A stretch of 64,000 nt of DNA from Paracoccaceae bacterium (GTDB lineage: Bacteria > Pseudomonadota > Alphaproteobacteria > Rhodobacterales > Rhodobacteraceae), in NCBI GenBank assembly GCA_006226775.1, contig SBGD01000011.1:62001-126000 (forward strand). The letters run 5' to 3'. Each line of letters starts with the position of its first letter. The stretch's first letter is position 1. The notes under the pieces are model-generated. The model worked only from the letters and a program-made list of their open reading frames with translations. It was not told where the DNA came from and searched no databases. Shown here piece by piece: positions 27,304 through 35,399 of this stretch. The position numbers were made by a program, and so were the translations under genes.

Positions 27304-27874
27304 GGGGTTGGCACATGTGGTGAGCCCGCTGAACGGCGCGCGCTTCGACGGCTTGATCTCGGTGCGCGAGATGGCGCCGCAGGGGATGATCACCCTGCGC
27401 GGCGACCTTGCCGCCCCGGCGATCAAGAACGCCGCCACCGGCGTCGGCGGGCACGACATGCCGGGCCAGCGCCAGGCCAGCGGCGACGCCGACCGCGCGA
27501 TCCTGTGGATGTCGCCGGACGAGCTCTTGCTGCTGCTGCCCTACGCGGAGGTGCCCGGCGCCGTGGCCAGCATCGGCAAGCTGCTGGAGGGCAGCCATGC
27601 GCTGGTGGCCGATGTCTCGGACGCGCGGACCGGGTTCGAGTTGCGCGGCGAGGGGCTGCGCGAGGTGCTGGCCAAGCTGGCACCCGCCGATCTCTCGCCC
27701 GGCGCGCTGCCGGTGGGCGAAGTGCGCCGCACCCGGCTGGGCCAGGTGCCCGCCGCCTTCTGGCTGAAGAGCGAGGCCTCGGCGCAGGTGATCTGCTTTC
27801 GCTCGGTGGCGCGCTATGTCTTCGACCAGTTCCGCCGCGCGGCACAGCCGGGATCGACGGTCGGGTTCTTCTGA
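27296..27874 (+). CDS. soxG: Sarcosine oxidase gamma subunit
   Basis: 192 residues, the fourth subunit of sarcosine oxidase, related to GcvT-type folds. Recognisable are VSPLNGARFDGLISVREM at the start and RTRLGQVPAAFWL near the end. ATG 27296 lies within the end of soxA (AACAGGATGTCTGAGG), so it depends on soxA translation. Last gene of the operon. Confidence 0.93.
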   Translation: MSEGLAHVVSPLNGARFDGLISVREMAPQGMITLRGDLAAPAIKNAATGVGGHDMPGQRQASGDADRAILWMSPDELLLLLPYAEVPGAVASIGKLLEGSHALVADVSDARTGFELRGEGLREVLAKLAPADLSPGALPVGEVRRTRLGQVPAAFWLKSEASAQVICFRSVARYVFDQFRRAAQPGSTVGFF

Positions 27875-28029
27875 TCCGCGGGCCCGGGCAGCGGCGCGCC
27901 ACCCCGGCGGCGGGATAATGTGCAGGAAAGGCACAGATTTAAGGAACCTTGTGGCGCAGGCAGGGGTTGACCTCCTGACCGCGCGGGCTCACTTATAGCG
28001 AGAACGTGAACAAAAAAGGGGGTGTACCC

Positions 28030-28638
28030 ATGGCTTTCGAACTTCCCGATCTTCCCTATGCGCACGATGCTCTGGCCGGTCTCGGCATGAGCCGCGAGAC
28101 GCTGGAATACCACCACGACATCCACCACAAGGCCTACGTCGACAACGGCAACAAGTTGATCTCCGGCACCGAGTGGGAGGGCAAATCCGTCGAGGACATC
28201 GTCAAGGGCACCTACGACGCCAATGCCGTGGCGCAGTCGGGCATCTTCAACAATGCCTCGCAGCACTGGAACCACGCCCAGTTCTGGGAAATGATGGGGC
28301 CGGGCGGCAATGACATGCCGGGCGAGCTCGAGTCGCGCATCAAGGACGCCTTCGGCTCGGTCGACGAGTTCAAGAAGCAGTTCTCGGCCGCGGGCGCGGG
28401 CCAGTTCGGCTCGGGCTGGGCCTGGCTGGTCGTCGACGGCGACGGCACGCTCAAGGTCACCAAGACCGAGAACGGCGTGAACCCGCTGTGCTTCGGCCAG
28501 ACCGCCCTGCTGGGCTGCGACGTGTGGGAGCATTCCTACTACATCGACTTCCGCAACAAGCGCCCGGCCTATCTCGACAACTTCCTGGGCAACCTCGTGA
28601 ACTGGGAAAACGTGGCCGAGCGTCTGGCCAACGCCTGA
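28030..28638 (+). CDS. sodB: Superoxide dismutase, iron type
   Basis: 202 residues without signal peptide. Converts superoxide to O2 and H2O2. The Fe/Mn-SOD signature DVWEHSYYIDFRNKRPAY supplies Asp and His ligands; the other histidines lie in LEYHHDIHHKAYVDN and ASQHWNHAQFW. Glutamine-containing GAGQFGSGWAW fits the iron-type branch. GGGGTGTACCC precedes ATG 28030. A strong terminator follows. Placement after the H2O2-producing sarcosine oxidase may be coincidental. Confidence 0.95.
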   Translation: MAFELPDLPYAHDALAGLGMSRETLEYHHDIHHKAYVDNGNKLISGTEWEGKSVEDIVKGTYDANAVAQSGIFNNASQHWNHAQFWEMMGPGGNDMPGELESRIKDAFGSVDEFKKQFSAAGAGQFGSGWAWLVVDGDGTLKVTKTENGVNPLCFGQTALLGCDVWEHSYYIDFRNKRPAYLDNFLGNLVNWENVAERLANA

Positions 28639-28658
28639 CCCCGGCCCGCGTGACAGGG

Positions 28659-28687
28659 AAGGGCCCGCCATTCGTGGCGGGCCTTTT
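28659..28687 (+). terminator. Rho-independent terminator of sodB
   Basis: Arms GGCCCGCCA (28662-28670) and TGGCGGGCC (28675-28683) with the stable TTCG loop, preceded by AAG and followed by TTTT, 20 bases after the sodB stop. Confidence 0.9.
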
Positions 28688-28824
28688 GCGTCTTGCGTCC
28701 CCGGGGGGGAAAGTGGCACAACCCCGGGATGATCGTGCCGCCTGTTGCCTTCCCATCGCGGGTGGCGTCCAGCCTTGACCTGTCACCCCAGCCTTGACCT
28801 TGCAAGAAAGAGTGCCGGACCAAC

Positions 28825-29271
28825 ATGACCTCGGCCCATCTCGAATTAGCCCAGGATTTCCTGAGACGCGTCTGGGAAGAGGGCGATTCTGCGGCCATCT
28901 ACGAGATGTTCACCGGCGAAACCTCGGTCCACGGGCTCGAAGAGATGCACCAGGTCGGGCCGGAGGCGTTCCATTCCTTCCACCGCATGATGACCGCGCA
29001 GTTCCGCGACATCCGCCACGAGGTCCTGCAGGCGCTGGAACAGGGCGCCTGGGTGGCGCTACTGTGCGACATCACCGCGGTCTACCGCGAGACCGGCACG
29101 CCGGTGGCGACCCGCACCCAGATCATGATGCGCATCCAGCAGGGGCGGATCGTCGAGGCCCACAACCAGATCGACCTGATCCCGATCTTCGAGGCGATCG
29201 GCCGCTTGCCGCCGCGCACCGTCGACCTGTGCCTGCTGGGCGGCAGGATGGAGCTCAGGCGGCCCGCCTGA
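28825..29271 (+). CDS. SnoaL-like/NTF2-fold polyketide-cyclase-type protein
   Basis: 148 residues of the SnoaL-like cone fold. Typical features are an N-terminal helix pair (AQDFLRRVWEEGD), a central FHSFHRMMTAQFRDIRHEV and the beta-rich end with QQGRIVEAHNQID. Such proteins may be isomerases, cyclases or only bind small ligands; no catalytic set can be assigned. It ends ten bases from the convergent pmtA gene. Confidence 0.75.
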   Translation: MTSAHLELAQDFLRRVWEEGDSAAIYEMFTGETSVHGLEEMHQVGPEAFHSFHRMMTAQFRDIRHEVLQALEQGAWVALLCDITAVYRETGTPVATRTQIMMRIQQGRIVEAHNQIDLIPIFEAIGRLPPRTVDLCLLGGRMELRRPA

Positions 29272-29280
29272 GCAAGCGGT

Positions 29281-29898
29281 TCAGGCGGCCTTTTCCAGCA
29301 CCAGGAAGGTCATCATGCCCAGCGGCGGCAGGCTCTTGCGGTCGGTGATCTTCAGGTTGTCCTGTTTCAGCACCGCGCCGACGTCGAAATCCGAATGCCA
29401 GCCCAGCACGTCCGAAAACGGCGCCGAGACCCGCGCCAGGAAGGCCAGAAGCCCGCGTTCGTGGCGGAAATGGTTGGTGATCACCACCTGGCCGCCGGGT
29501 TTGAGCACGCGGGCGATCTCGGCCATGACCTGCTCGGGCTCGGGCACCACCGACAGGACGTGCATCGCCGCCACCGTGTCGAAGGCGGCATCGGGAAAGT
29601 CCAGGGCGCGGGCATCCATCCGGCGCAGCCCGGCGATATTGCGCAGCCCCATCTCCTGCACCCGGTCCTCGGCCTTGGCCAGCATGTCGGCGCTGAAATC
29701 GATGCCGGTCACCTGCACCTCGCCGCGGTAGAGCGGCAGCGCCAGCCCGGTGCCGACGCCGACCTCGAGGATCTGGCCGCCGCGGTCGTTGATATAGGCC
29801 ACCGCCCGGCGGCGCCCGGCATTGGTCAGCACGCCAAAGGTCCGGTCATAGATCGGCGCCCAGCGGGCATAAGAGCTTTCGACGGATTTCAGTTCCAA
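29281..29898 (-). CDS. pmtA: Phosphatidylethanolamine N-methyltransferase
   Basis: 205 residues, close to the Rhodobacter PmtA length. SAM-dependent enzyme that methylates phosphatidylethanolamine three times to phosphatidylcholine at the membrane. The SAM motif is ILEVGVGTGLALPLY; YARWAPIYDRTFG at the N terminus is typical for the family, and VLKPGGQVVITNHFRHE is motif III. No ATG fits; TTG 29898 with GAGGA eight bases ahead is the best start. It lies 11 bases after pssA in the psd-pssA-pmtA cluster, so substrate supply and use are genetically linked. Confidence 0.88.
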   Translation of the reverse strand: MELKSVESSYARWAPIYDRTFGVLTNAGRRRAVAYINDRGGQILEVGVGTGLALPLYRGEVQVTGIDFSADMLAKAEDRVQEMGLRNIAGLRRMDARALDFPDAAFDTVAAMHVLSVVPEPEQVMAEIARVLKPGGQVVITNHFRHERGLLAFLARVSAPFSDVLGWHSDFDVGAVLKQDNLKITDRKSLPPLGMMTFLVLEKAA

Positions 29899-29909
29899 AA
29901 CTTGTGTCC

Positions 29910-30665
29910 TCAGAGATCTTGTTTCGGTCGGTTGCGGGGCAGAAGCCCCCACAGGACAAGCGCGACATAGGCCAGGCAGGCCAGGATCAATGTCGCCCAA
30001 GCATAGGTCAGCACCGCGACACCGGCCAGGGCAAAGGCCAGCAGGATGTAGCGCACGTTCTCGCGCGAGACCTTGAGCGCCTTGAACGACCGCGTGGGAA
30101 TGGTGCTGATCAGCAAAAGGCCGATGCCGGCCATATAGACGCAGAGCAGCACGTCGGGCAGCAGCTTCATGTCGTTGAAGGCAAACGAGACATAGAGCGG
30201 CAGCATCACCAGCAGCCCCCCCGCGGGCGCGGGCACGCCGGTGAAGTAATCCGACCGGTGCGCCGGCATTTCCTCGTCGGATTTGGCGGTCACGTTGAAC
30301 CGCGCCAGCCGCATCACCGCGCAGACCGCGAAGACCAGCACCGCCATCCAGCCAAGCCCCCCGGTGTCCTGCAACGCCCAGACATAGAGCACCAGCGGCG
30401 GCGCGATGCCGAAGTTGAGGAAATCGGCCAGCGAATCCAGCTCGGCGCCCATCTTGCTGTCGCTGCCGAAAAACCGCGCCAGCCGCCCGTCCATGCCGTC
30501 CAGCACGGTGGCCAGCACGATCAGCTGCACCGCCAGCTCGTAATTGCCCTGGAAGGTAAAGCGGATCGCGGTCAGCCCGGCGCAGACCGCCGCGATGGTG
30601 ACAAAGTTGGGCAGAAGCTGGATCAGCGCGTATTCCCGGCGCATTCTGCGGCGTTTCGGCTCCAT
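29910..30665 (-). CDS. pssA: CDP-diacylglycerol-serine O-phosphatidyltransferase
   Basis: 251 residues, integral membrane. Makes phosphatidylserine from CDP-diacylglycerol and serine. The CDP-alcohol phosphatidyltransferase motif is complete: LDGMDGRLAR then GAELDSLAD. About seven hydrophobic helices follow. Its ATG overlaps the psd stop (ATGA), and pmtA follows, giving the order decarboxylase, synthase, methyltransferase on one transcript. Confidence 0.95.
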   Translation of the reverse strand: MEPKRRRMRREYALIQLLPNFVTIAAVCAGLTAIRFTFQGNYELAVQLIVLATVLDGMDGRLARFFGSDSKMGAELDSLADFLNFGIAPPLVLYVWALQDTGGLGWMAVLVFAVCAVMRLARFNVTAKSDEEMPAHRSDYFTGVPAPAGGLLVMLPLYVSFAFNDMKLLPDVLLCVYMAGIGLLLISTIPTRSFKALKVSRENVRYILLAFALAGVAVLTYAWATLILACLAYVALVLWGLLPRNRPKQDL

Positions 30666-31333
30666 CAGCCACCTGCCTTCAGGTCGGCCAGCACGGTTTC
30701 CCCGGCCACCATGGTCTGGCCGATCCGCACCAGCGGCTCGACCCCCTCGGGCAGGTAGACATCCAGCCGCGAGCCGAAGCGGATCAGCCCGAAGCGCTCG
30801 CCGGTCTGCAACTCGGCGCCCGGCTCGATGAAACAGACGATGCGCCGCGCCACCAGCCCGGCGATCTGCACCACCGCGATCTCGCGCCCGTCGTCCATGC
30901 GGATGCGCAGCGAATTGCGCTCGTTGTCGGCGCTGGCCTTGTCGAGCGAGGCATTGAGGAACTTGCCGGGGCGATAGGCGATCTGGGTGACCTCGCCGGT
31001 CACCGGCGTGCGGTTCACATGGCAGTTGAAGACCGACATGAAGACGCTGACCCGGGTCAGCGCGGTCTCGCCCATGCCAAGCTCTTCCGGCGGCACCGCG
31101 GGCTCGATCAGCGAGACCATGCCATCGGCGGGCGAGACCAGCACGCCGTCGCGGGTGGGCGGCACGCGCACCGGATCGCGAAAGAAGTAATAGCACCAGA
31201 CCGTCAGCCCGACGCCGATCCAGCCCAGGTATTCGTTCAGCAGGAACAGCCCCAGCGTGATCGCGGCAAAGATCGCCACGAACTTGACGCCCTCGCGGTG
31301 CATCGGTTTGAGGAACGTGCCAAGCATGGTCAT
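30665..31333 (-). CDS. psd: Phosphatidylserine decarboxylase proenzyme
   Basis: 222 residues, the short class of Psd. Pyruvoyl enzyme that converts phosphatidylserine to phosphatidylethanolamine. The self-cleavage site is Gly-Ser in [12 protein letters not shown] near the C terminus, which makes the small pyruvoyl subunit; [12 protein letters not shown] is another conserved stretch. An N-terminal hydrophobic hairpin anchors it. ATG 31333 is supported by AGGAGA eight bases ahead, better than the upstream in-frame GTG at 31363. Confidence 0.94.
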   Translation of the reverse strand: MTMLGTFLKPMHREGVKFVAIFAAITLGLFLLNEYLGWIGVGLTVWCYYFFRDPVRVPPTRDGVLVSPADGMVSLIEPAVPPEELGMGETALTRVSVFMSVFNCHVNRTPVTGEVTQIAYRPGKFLNASLDKASADNERNSLRIRMDDGREIAVVQIAGLVARRIVCFIEPGAELQTGERFGLIRFGSRLDVYLPEGVEPLVRIGQTMVAGETVLADLKAGG

Positions 31334-31463
31334 CGCAGAAATCTCCTGTCGCGTGGGGAACACTCATAGGTGTTGCAGCCGCGAAGAGAAAGGGGCAGGT
31401 GTCGCAACCGCCCCCCGTTGCGCCGGTTTTGTCGCCCGGGCCCGAGACCTGCGCCGCCCGGTC

Positions 31464-32015
31464 TCAGCCCAGCGCCCCGCGCAGCGCCGCCATGGCGCCC
31501 TCGACGCTGTCGGCCACCGCCCAGAAGTCGCGCAGGCTGGCTTCGGCAAAGCCCTGGTCGATCACATGGTCGAGCAGCACCAGAAGCGGATCCCAGTAGC
31601 CCGCGACATTGAGCAGGATCACCGGCTTGGCGTGCAGGCCAAGCTGGGCCCAGGTCAGCACCTCGAAGAACTCGTCCAGCGATCCGGCGCCGCCGGGCAG
31701 CAGCACCACCGCATCGGCATTCACCAGCATGATCTTCTTGCGCTCGTGCATGGTCTCGGTGACGACAAAGGTCGACAGGTCGCGCTTGCCGACCTCGACA
31801 TCCAGCAGGTGCTTGGGGATCACGCCGAAGGTCTGGCCGCCGCGCTCCATCGCGGCCCGTGCCACGCGCCCCATCAGCCCGATATCGCCCGCGCCGTAGA
31901 TCAGCCGCCAGTCCTCGGCGGCCAGCGCCCGGCCCAGGCCTTCGGCGGCCGCCGCAAAGGCCGGGTCGGCGCCGTCGCGCGATCCGCAGTATACACAGAC
32001 TGAGATGTCGGCCAT
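31464..32015 (-). CDS. LOG-family nucleoside-monophosphate phosphoribohydrolase (TIGR00730)
   Basis: 183 residues. LOG proteins cleave cytokinin riboside or other nucleotide monophosphates to base and ribose phosphate. The signature is present as PGGAGSLDEFFE, with the substrate region GAGDIGLMGRVARAA and the Arg-Lys pair in MHERKKIM. ATG 32015 has GGAG nine bases ahead. In bacteria the role is mostly nucleotide salvage; a cytokinin role is not implied. Upstream of the lipid cluster, separated by 130 bases. Confidence 0.9.
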   Translation of the reverse strand: MADISVCVYCGSRDGADPAFAAAAEGLGRALAAEDWRLIYGAGDIGLMGRVARAAMERGGQTFGVIPKHLLDVEVGKRDLSTFVVTETMHERKKIMLVNADAVVLLPGGAGSLDEFFEVLTWAQLGLHAKPVILLNVAGYWDPLLVLLDHVIDQGFAEASLRDFWAVADSVEGAMAALRGALG

Positions 32016-32163
32016 TGTCACTCGCTCCTGGCTCCGCAAGGTCCTATTCTGGCGCCATGTTGCCCGTGCCGAAAGCGAAGTCAACGCGCGCCCGCCGCCC
32101 CGGTGGCGGCTCTGCGCGCCAGGCCGCGGGAGGCGGGCGAAAATGTCGCCGGAAATCCACATT

Positions 32164-32192
32164 TTGAGTCTCAAGACCTTCAAAGATACCAT
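32164..32192 (+). promoter_or_regulatory. Candidate sigma-70-like promoter for the LysM gene
   Basis: TTGAGT (32164-32169), a 17-base spacer, then TACCAT (32187-32192), about 105 bases before the LysM gene start and within an AT-rich patch. Only a pattern match. Confidence 0.3.
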
Positions 32193-32297
32193 ATTTTTTG
32201 TTTTTCCGAGGCAGGAGCGCAAATTTTCGTGCAAATCTGTCGCGAAAGACGTGCAGCGCGTTCCTTGCAAGGTCGGGATGCGTCAAGGGGATGGACG

Positions 32298-34349
32298 ATG
32301 ACGAAATGGAGCGGAGTTCTGGGGGGAGGGGCCGTCGGCGCCGCCGTGGTGGTGGCGGGCTACGTCGGCCTGACGGCAAGCGGCGTGCTGCCCCGCGACC
32401 CGCAGACCCCGCCCGATCCCGCAGACCGGACAGAGGCCCCGGTCGCCCGCGAGACGCCCGAAGCGGAAGCGGTGGGGCCGGTTGAGGCGGGTGGCGAAAC
32501 GGTGCCGGACGCGGAAGTGGGTGTCGAAGACGCACCCGAGCAGGAGGCACCTGCGGAAGAAGTCCGTGAACCGGACGTGGTTGTCGAAGATATCTCTGAA
32601 CCGGAGACGGTTGTCGAAGCGCCCCCTGAACCGGCGGTTCCTTCGGAGGACGCCGTTGAGGTCGCACCCGGGCCGCCTGTGAATGAGGCTGCCGAAGCGA
32701 CACCTGTGCCGGAGCCGCCTGTCGAAGACACCACCGAGACGGCACCCGAACCCGAGCCGCCAGTTGATGCCACTGCTGAGACAACACCTGCCGCCGAGCC
32801 TGCCGTGCAAGAGACCGCCGAGACCCTGCCGGAACCCGAGGCGCCGGTGAAAGAGGCGCACGAAGTCCCAGCCGACCCCGAAACCCCGGCAGAAGCGCCC
32901 GTCGACGCGCCGCCCGCGCCAGAGACCGCCGTGGCCGAGCCCTCCCCCGAACCGCCAGCCCCGGAGCGTGCCGATCCCGCGGCAACGCCGCCCCAGCCGC
33001 CCGAAACCGCCGCGGTGGCGGCAGACGCCGAAGAGCCCCAGCCCGAGCGCGAAACGGGCAGCACAGCGGTCGCGCCGGCGCCACCGGACACCGGGACCGC
33101 GCAGGCCGAAGCCGCGCCACCCGCGCCGCCGACCTTCGATCTGATCCGCGTGGAGCAGGACGGCGCGGCGCTGGTCGCGGGCAAGGGCGCGCCGCGGGCC
33201 GAGGTCACGGTCTTTCTCGACGGCACCGCCATCGCCGAGACCCGCGCCGGAGCCGATGGCAAGTTCGCCAGCCTGATGGACCTCGCCCCCAGCCCGCAGC
33301 CGCGGCTGATGACCCTGGCGATGACGGTCGAAGGCGCGCGGATCTTCGCGGAAACCGAGGTCATCGTCGCCCCCTTCGGCCCGAAACCCGCGCCGCTGGC
33401 GGAAACCGAACCCGCCGCGCCGCCCGAAGACACCGCGATTGCCGATGCCGGGGCCATACCGGACCCCGAAGAGACAGCGGCACCGCCGGAGGCCGAAACC
33501 CCGCCCCCCGAGGCGCAAGACCAGGCCAGCGGGGAAACCGACGCGGGTCAGGACAAGGCGTCGGACATCGCGCAGGCTGAAACACCCGCCGCAGATCCCG
33601 TCGCCTCGGAAAGCGCCGCGACGGATGTCACCGCCGCCCCCGCGGACACCGGCGACGAGACACCGGCGCCGGTTGTCACCACCACAATCGTCCCACCCGC
33701 GCAGGCGCCGTCCGAAGACCCCGCGCCCGCCCTGGCCACGCCCTCCGGCATCGCCGAACGCACCGCACCGCCCGACCCGCTGCCCGAAGCGGAAACCGCG
33801 CCGCGGCTTCTGGCCTCGGATGAGGAGGGCGTCCGGGTGCTGCCCGGGCCGGTGGTGCTCGACCGGGTGGCGATCGACACGATCAGCTATGACGACGCCG
33901 GCGATGTGGCGCTGGCGGGCCGCGGCGCGGGCGCGCAGGGCGGCGGCTTCGTCCGGGTCTACCTCGACAATTCGCCGATCACCACCTCGCGGATCCGCCC
34001 TGACGGGTCCTGGCGGGTGACCTTGCCCGAGGTCGACAAGGGCGTCTACGTGCTGCGCGTCGACGAGGTGGACGAGGACGGCGCGGTCAAGTCCCGCGCC
34101 GAAACCCCGTTCCAGCGCGAAGACCGCGAGACGCTGGAGCGGGCCGCGGAAGGGACCGGCGGCGGGCCGGCGAAAATCCTCACCGTGCAGCCCGGCAATA
34201 CCCTGTGGCAGATCGCCCGCGACCGCTATGGCGAGGGCATCCTCTACGTCCGGGTCTTCGAGGCCAACCGCAACCAGATCCGCGACCCCGACCTGATCTA
34301 CCCCGGCCAGGTCTTCGACCTGCCCGAAGACCAGCCGCCCGCCGAATAG
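32298..34349 (+). CDS. LysM-domain protein with long Pro/Glu-rich linker
   Basis: 683 residues. A single hydrophobic segment (about 8-30) anchors it to the inner membrane; residues 31-280 and 370-500 are low-complexity, rich in Pro, Glu, Ala and Thr; two Ig-like modules lie at about 282-365 (GKGAPRAEVTVFLDG) and 515-610 (FVRVYLDNSPITTSRI); a LysM peptidoglycan-binding domain closes it (628-676, VQPGNTLWQIARDRYGEG). The layout suggests a periplasm-spanning tether to the cell wall, as in Rhodobacterales peptidoglycan-binding LysM proteins. Activity unknown. ATG 32298 precedes the hydrophobic segment directly. Confidence 0.85.
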   Translation: MTKWSGVLGGGAVGAAVVVAGYVGLTASGVLPRDPQTPPDPADRTEAPVARETPEAEAVGPVEAGGETVPDAEVGVEDAPEQEAPAEEVREPDVVVEDISEPETVVEAPPEPAVPSEDAVEVAPGPPVNEAAEATPVPEPPVEDTTETAPEPEPPVDATAETTPAAEPAVQETAETLPEPEAPVKEAHEVPADPETPAEAPVDAPPAPETAVAEPSPEPPAPERADPAATPPQPPETAAVAADAEEPQPERETGSTAVAPAPPDTGTAQAEAAPPAPPTFDLIRVEQDGAALVAGKGAPRAEVTVFLDGTAIAETRAGADGKFASLMDLAPSPQPRLMTLAMTVEGARIFAETEVIVAPFGPKPAPLAETEPAAPPEDTAIADAGAIPDPEETAAPPEAETPPPEAQDQASGETDAGQDKASDIAQAETPAADPVASESAATDVTAAPADTGDETPAPVVTTTIVPPAQAPSEDPAPALATPSGIAERTAPPDPLPEAETAPRLLASDEEGVRVLPGPVVLDRVAIDTISYDDAGDVALAGRGAGAQGGGFVRVYLDNSPITTSRIRPDGSWRVTLPEVDKGVYVLRVDEVDEDGAVKSRAETPFQREDRETLERAAEGTGGGPAKILTVQPGNTLWQIARDRYGEGILYVRVFEANRNQIRDPDLIYPGQVFDLPEDQPPAE

Positions 34350-34352
34350 CCG

Positions 34353-35399
34353 CTAGGGCTTTTGCATCCGGCCGCGCCGGGCATGGGCCACCAGCCGCCG
34401 CGCCACCTCGGGTGGCAGCGGCGTCGAGGGCGGGGTCATCAGCAGCCGGCCAAACAGCGCGCGGTAAGGCTCTTGCGCCATCAGCGCGTGAAACCGCGCC
34501 TGCCGCCAGGCCACCGCTTCGTCATGCAGCCGGGAAAGCTCCGGGTCGGCGGCCAGCCGCGCGCGCTCGGCCTCCACCGCATCGGCCAGCGCCAGCACGC
34601 TGCGGTCTTCATCGGTGTTGAAGTTCCGCTCGACCCAATAGTCGAGCCCAAGCTCATGTTCGGAATGCACCGCACGGCCGCGCGCGGCCTTGAGCACGTA
34701 GCTCTCCATCGCCCCCAGCGCATAGTGGTTGAGCTGCGCCAGCCGGTAGTTCGGCTGGCCGAAACCGGAAAACACCCGCCGGTCGTGGAACTGGGTATCC
34801 AGCGCGCGGCCCTCGCAATCGAACCAGGCCACCTTGTCCCGCTGCTCGGGCTTCAGCCCGCGGGGGCGGTGCACCCCCAGCTGCCGATAGCTGCCATCGT
34901 TGCGATAGAGCGTCTTGAACATCGCCGCGCGCCAGGGCCAGTGCATCACCGCCGGCGCGGCGCGGCAAAACACCCGCGTCACCGGCGCGTCGCGGTAGCC
35001 GACCTCGCCGCCATTGCCGAACAACCGCCAGGTCAGGGTGATCGCCGTGGCCTCGGGCAGGGCGGCGACAAGGTCTTCAAGCCGATGATCGCCGGCGTGA
35101 ATATTGACATATTCGTCGATATCCAGCGTCATCAGCCACGCGGCCTGGCGCACCGCTTTCAGCTTGCCCGCCAGTTTCAGCGCAGAGAACTGGATGCCGC
35201 CCTTGTCGTAGGGCCCGTCGTTGCGCAGATGGGTCACGCCGCCCAATTCGGCCAGCCGGTCGGCCATGGCATCGGTGCCGTCGGTGCAATCGTTGGTGCA
35301 GATGACGACGTGGTCGAAGCCCACCGCCCGATGGTGCGCCAGCCAGTCCAGCAGGAACGCCGCCTCGTCGCGCAGGCACAGAACGGCGGTGGCCCGCAT
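34353..35399 (-). CDS. Family 2 glycosyltransferase-like protein (third of a paralogous set)
   Basis: 348 residues, no signal or membrane helix. The GT-A core begins at residue 1 (TAVLCLRDEAAFLLDWL), with NDCTDGTDAM and the metal-binding DxD-type motif DIDEY (93-97). Later conserved blocks RVFSGFGQPNYRLAQLNHYAL and RNFNTDEDRS are shared with the two paralogues in this operon. Such proteins (Glyco_tranf_2_4) are predicted to add sugars to surface polysaccharide. Last of four genes that overlap by four bases each. Acceptor and donor unknown. Confidence 0.82.
   Translation of the reverse strand: MRATAVLCLRDEAAFLLDWLAHHRAVGFDHVVICTNDCTDGTDAMADRLAELGGVTHLRNDGPYDKGGIQFSALKLAGKLKAVRQAAWLMTLDIDEYVNIHAGDHRLEDLVAALPEATAITLTWRLFGNGGEVGYRDAPVTRVFCRAAPAVMHWPWRAAMFKTLYRNDGSYRQLGVHRPRGLKPEQRDKVAWFDCEGRALDTQFHDRRVFSGFGQPNYRLAQLNHYALGAMESYVLKAARGRAVHSEHELGLDYWVERNFNTDEDRSVLALADAVEAERARLAADPELSRLHDEAVAWRQARFHALMAQEPYRALFGRLLMTPPSTPLPPEVARRLVAHARRGRMQKP

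Noticed and set aside
24106-27459. A 1117-residue open frame opposite soxA
   Set aside because: Shadow of soxA; His/Arg/Gly-rich with no domain and no plausible start.
27967-27999. TTGACC and TATAGC upstream of sodB as a promoter
   Set aside because: The spacer is about 21 bases, too long for a normal sigma-70 promoter.
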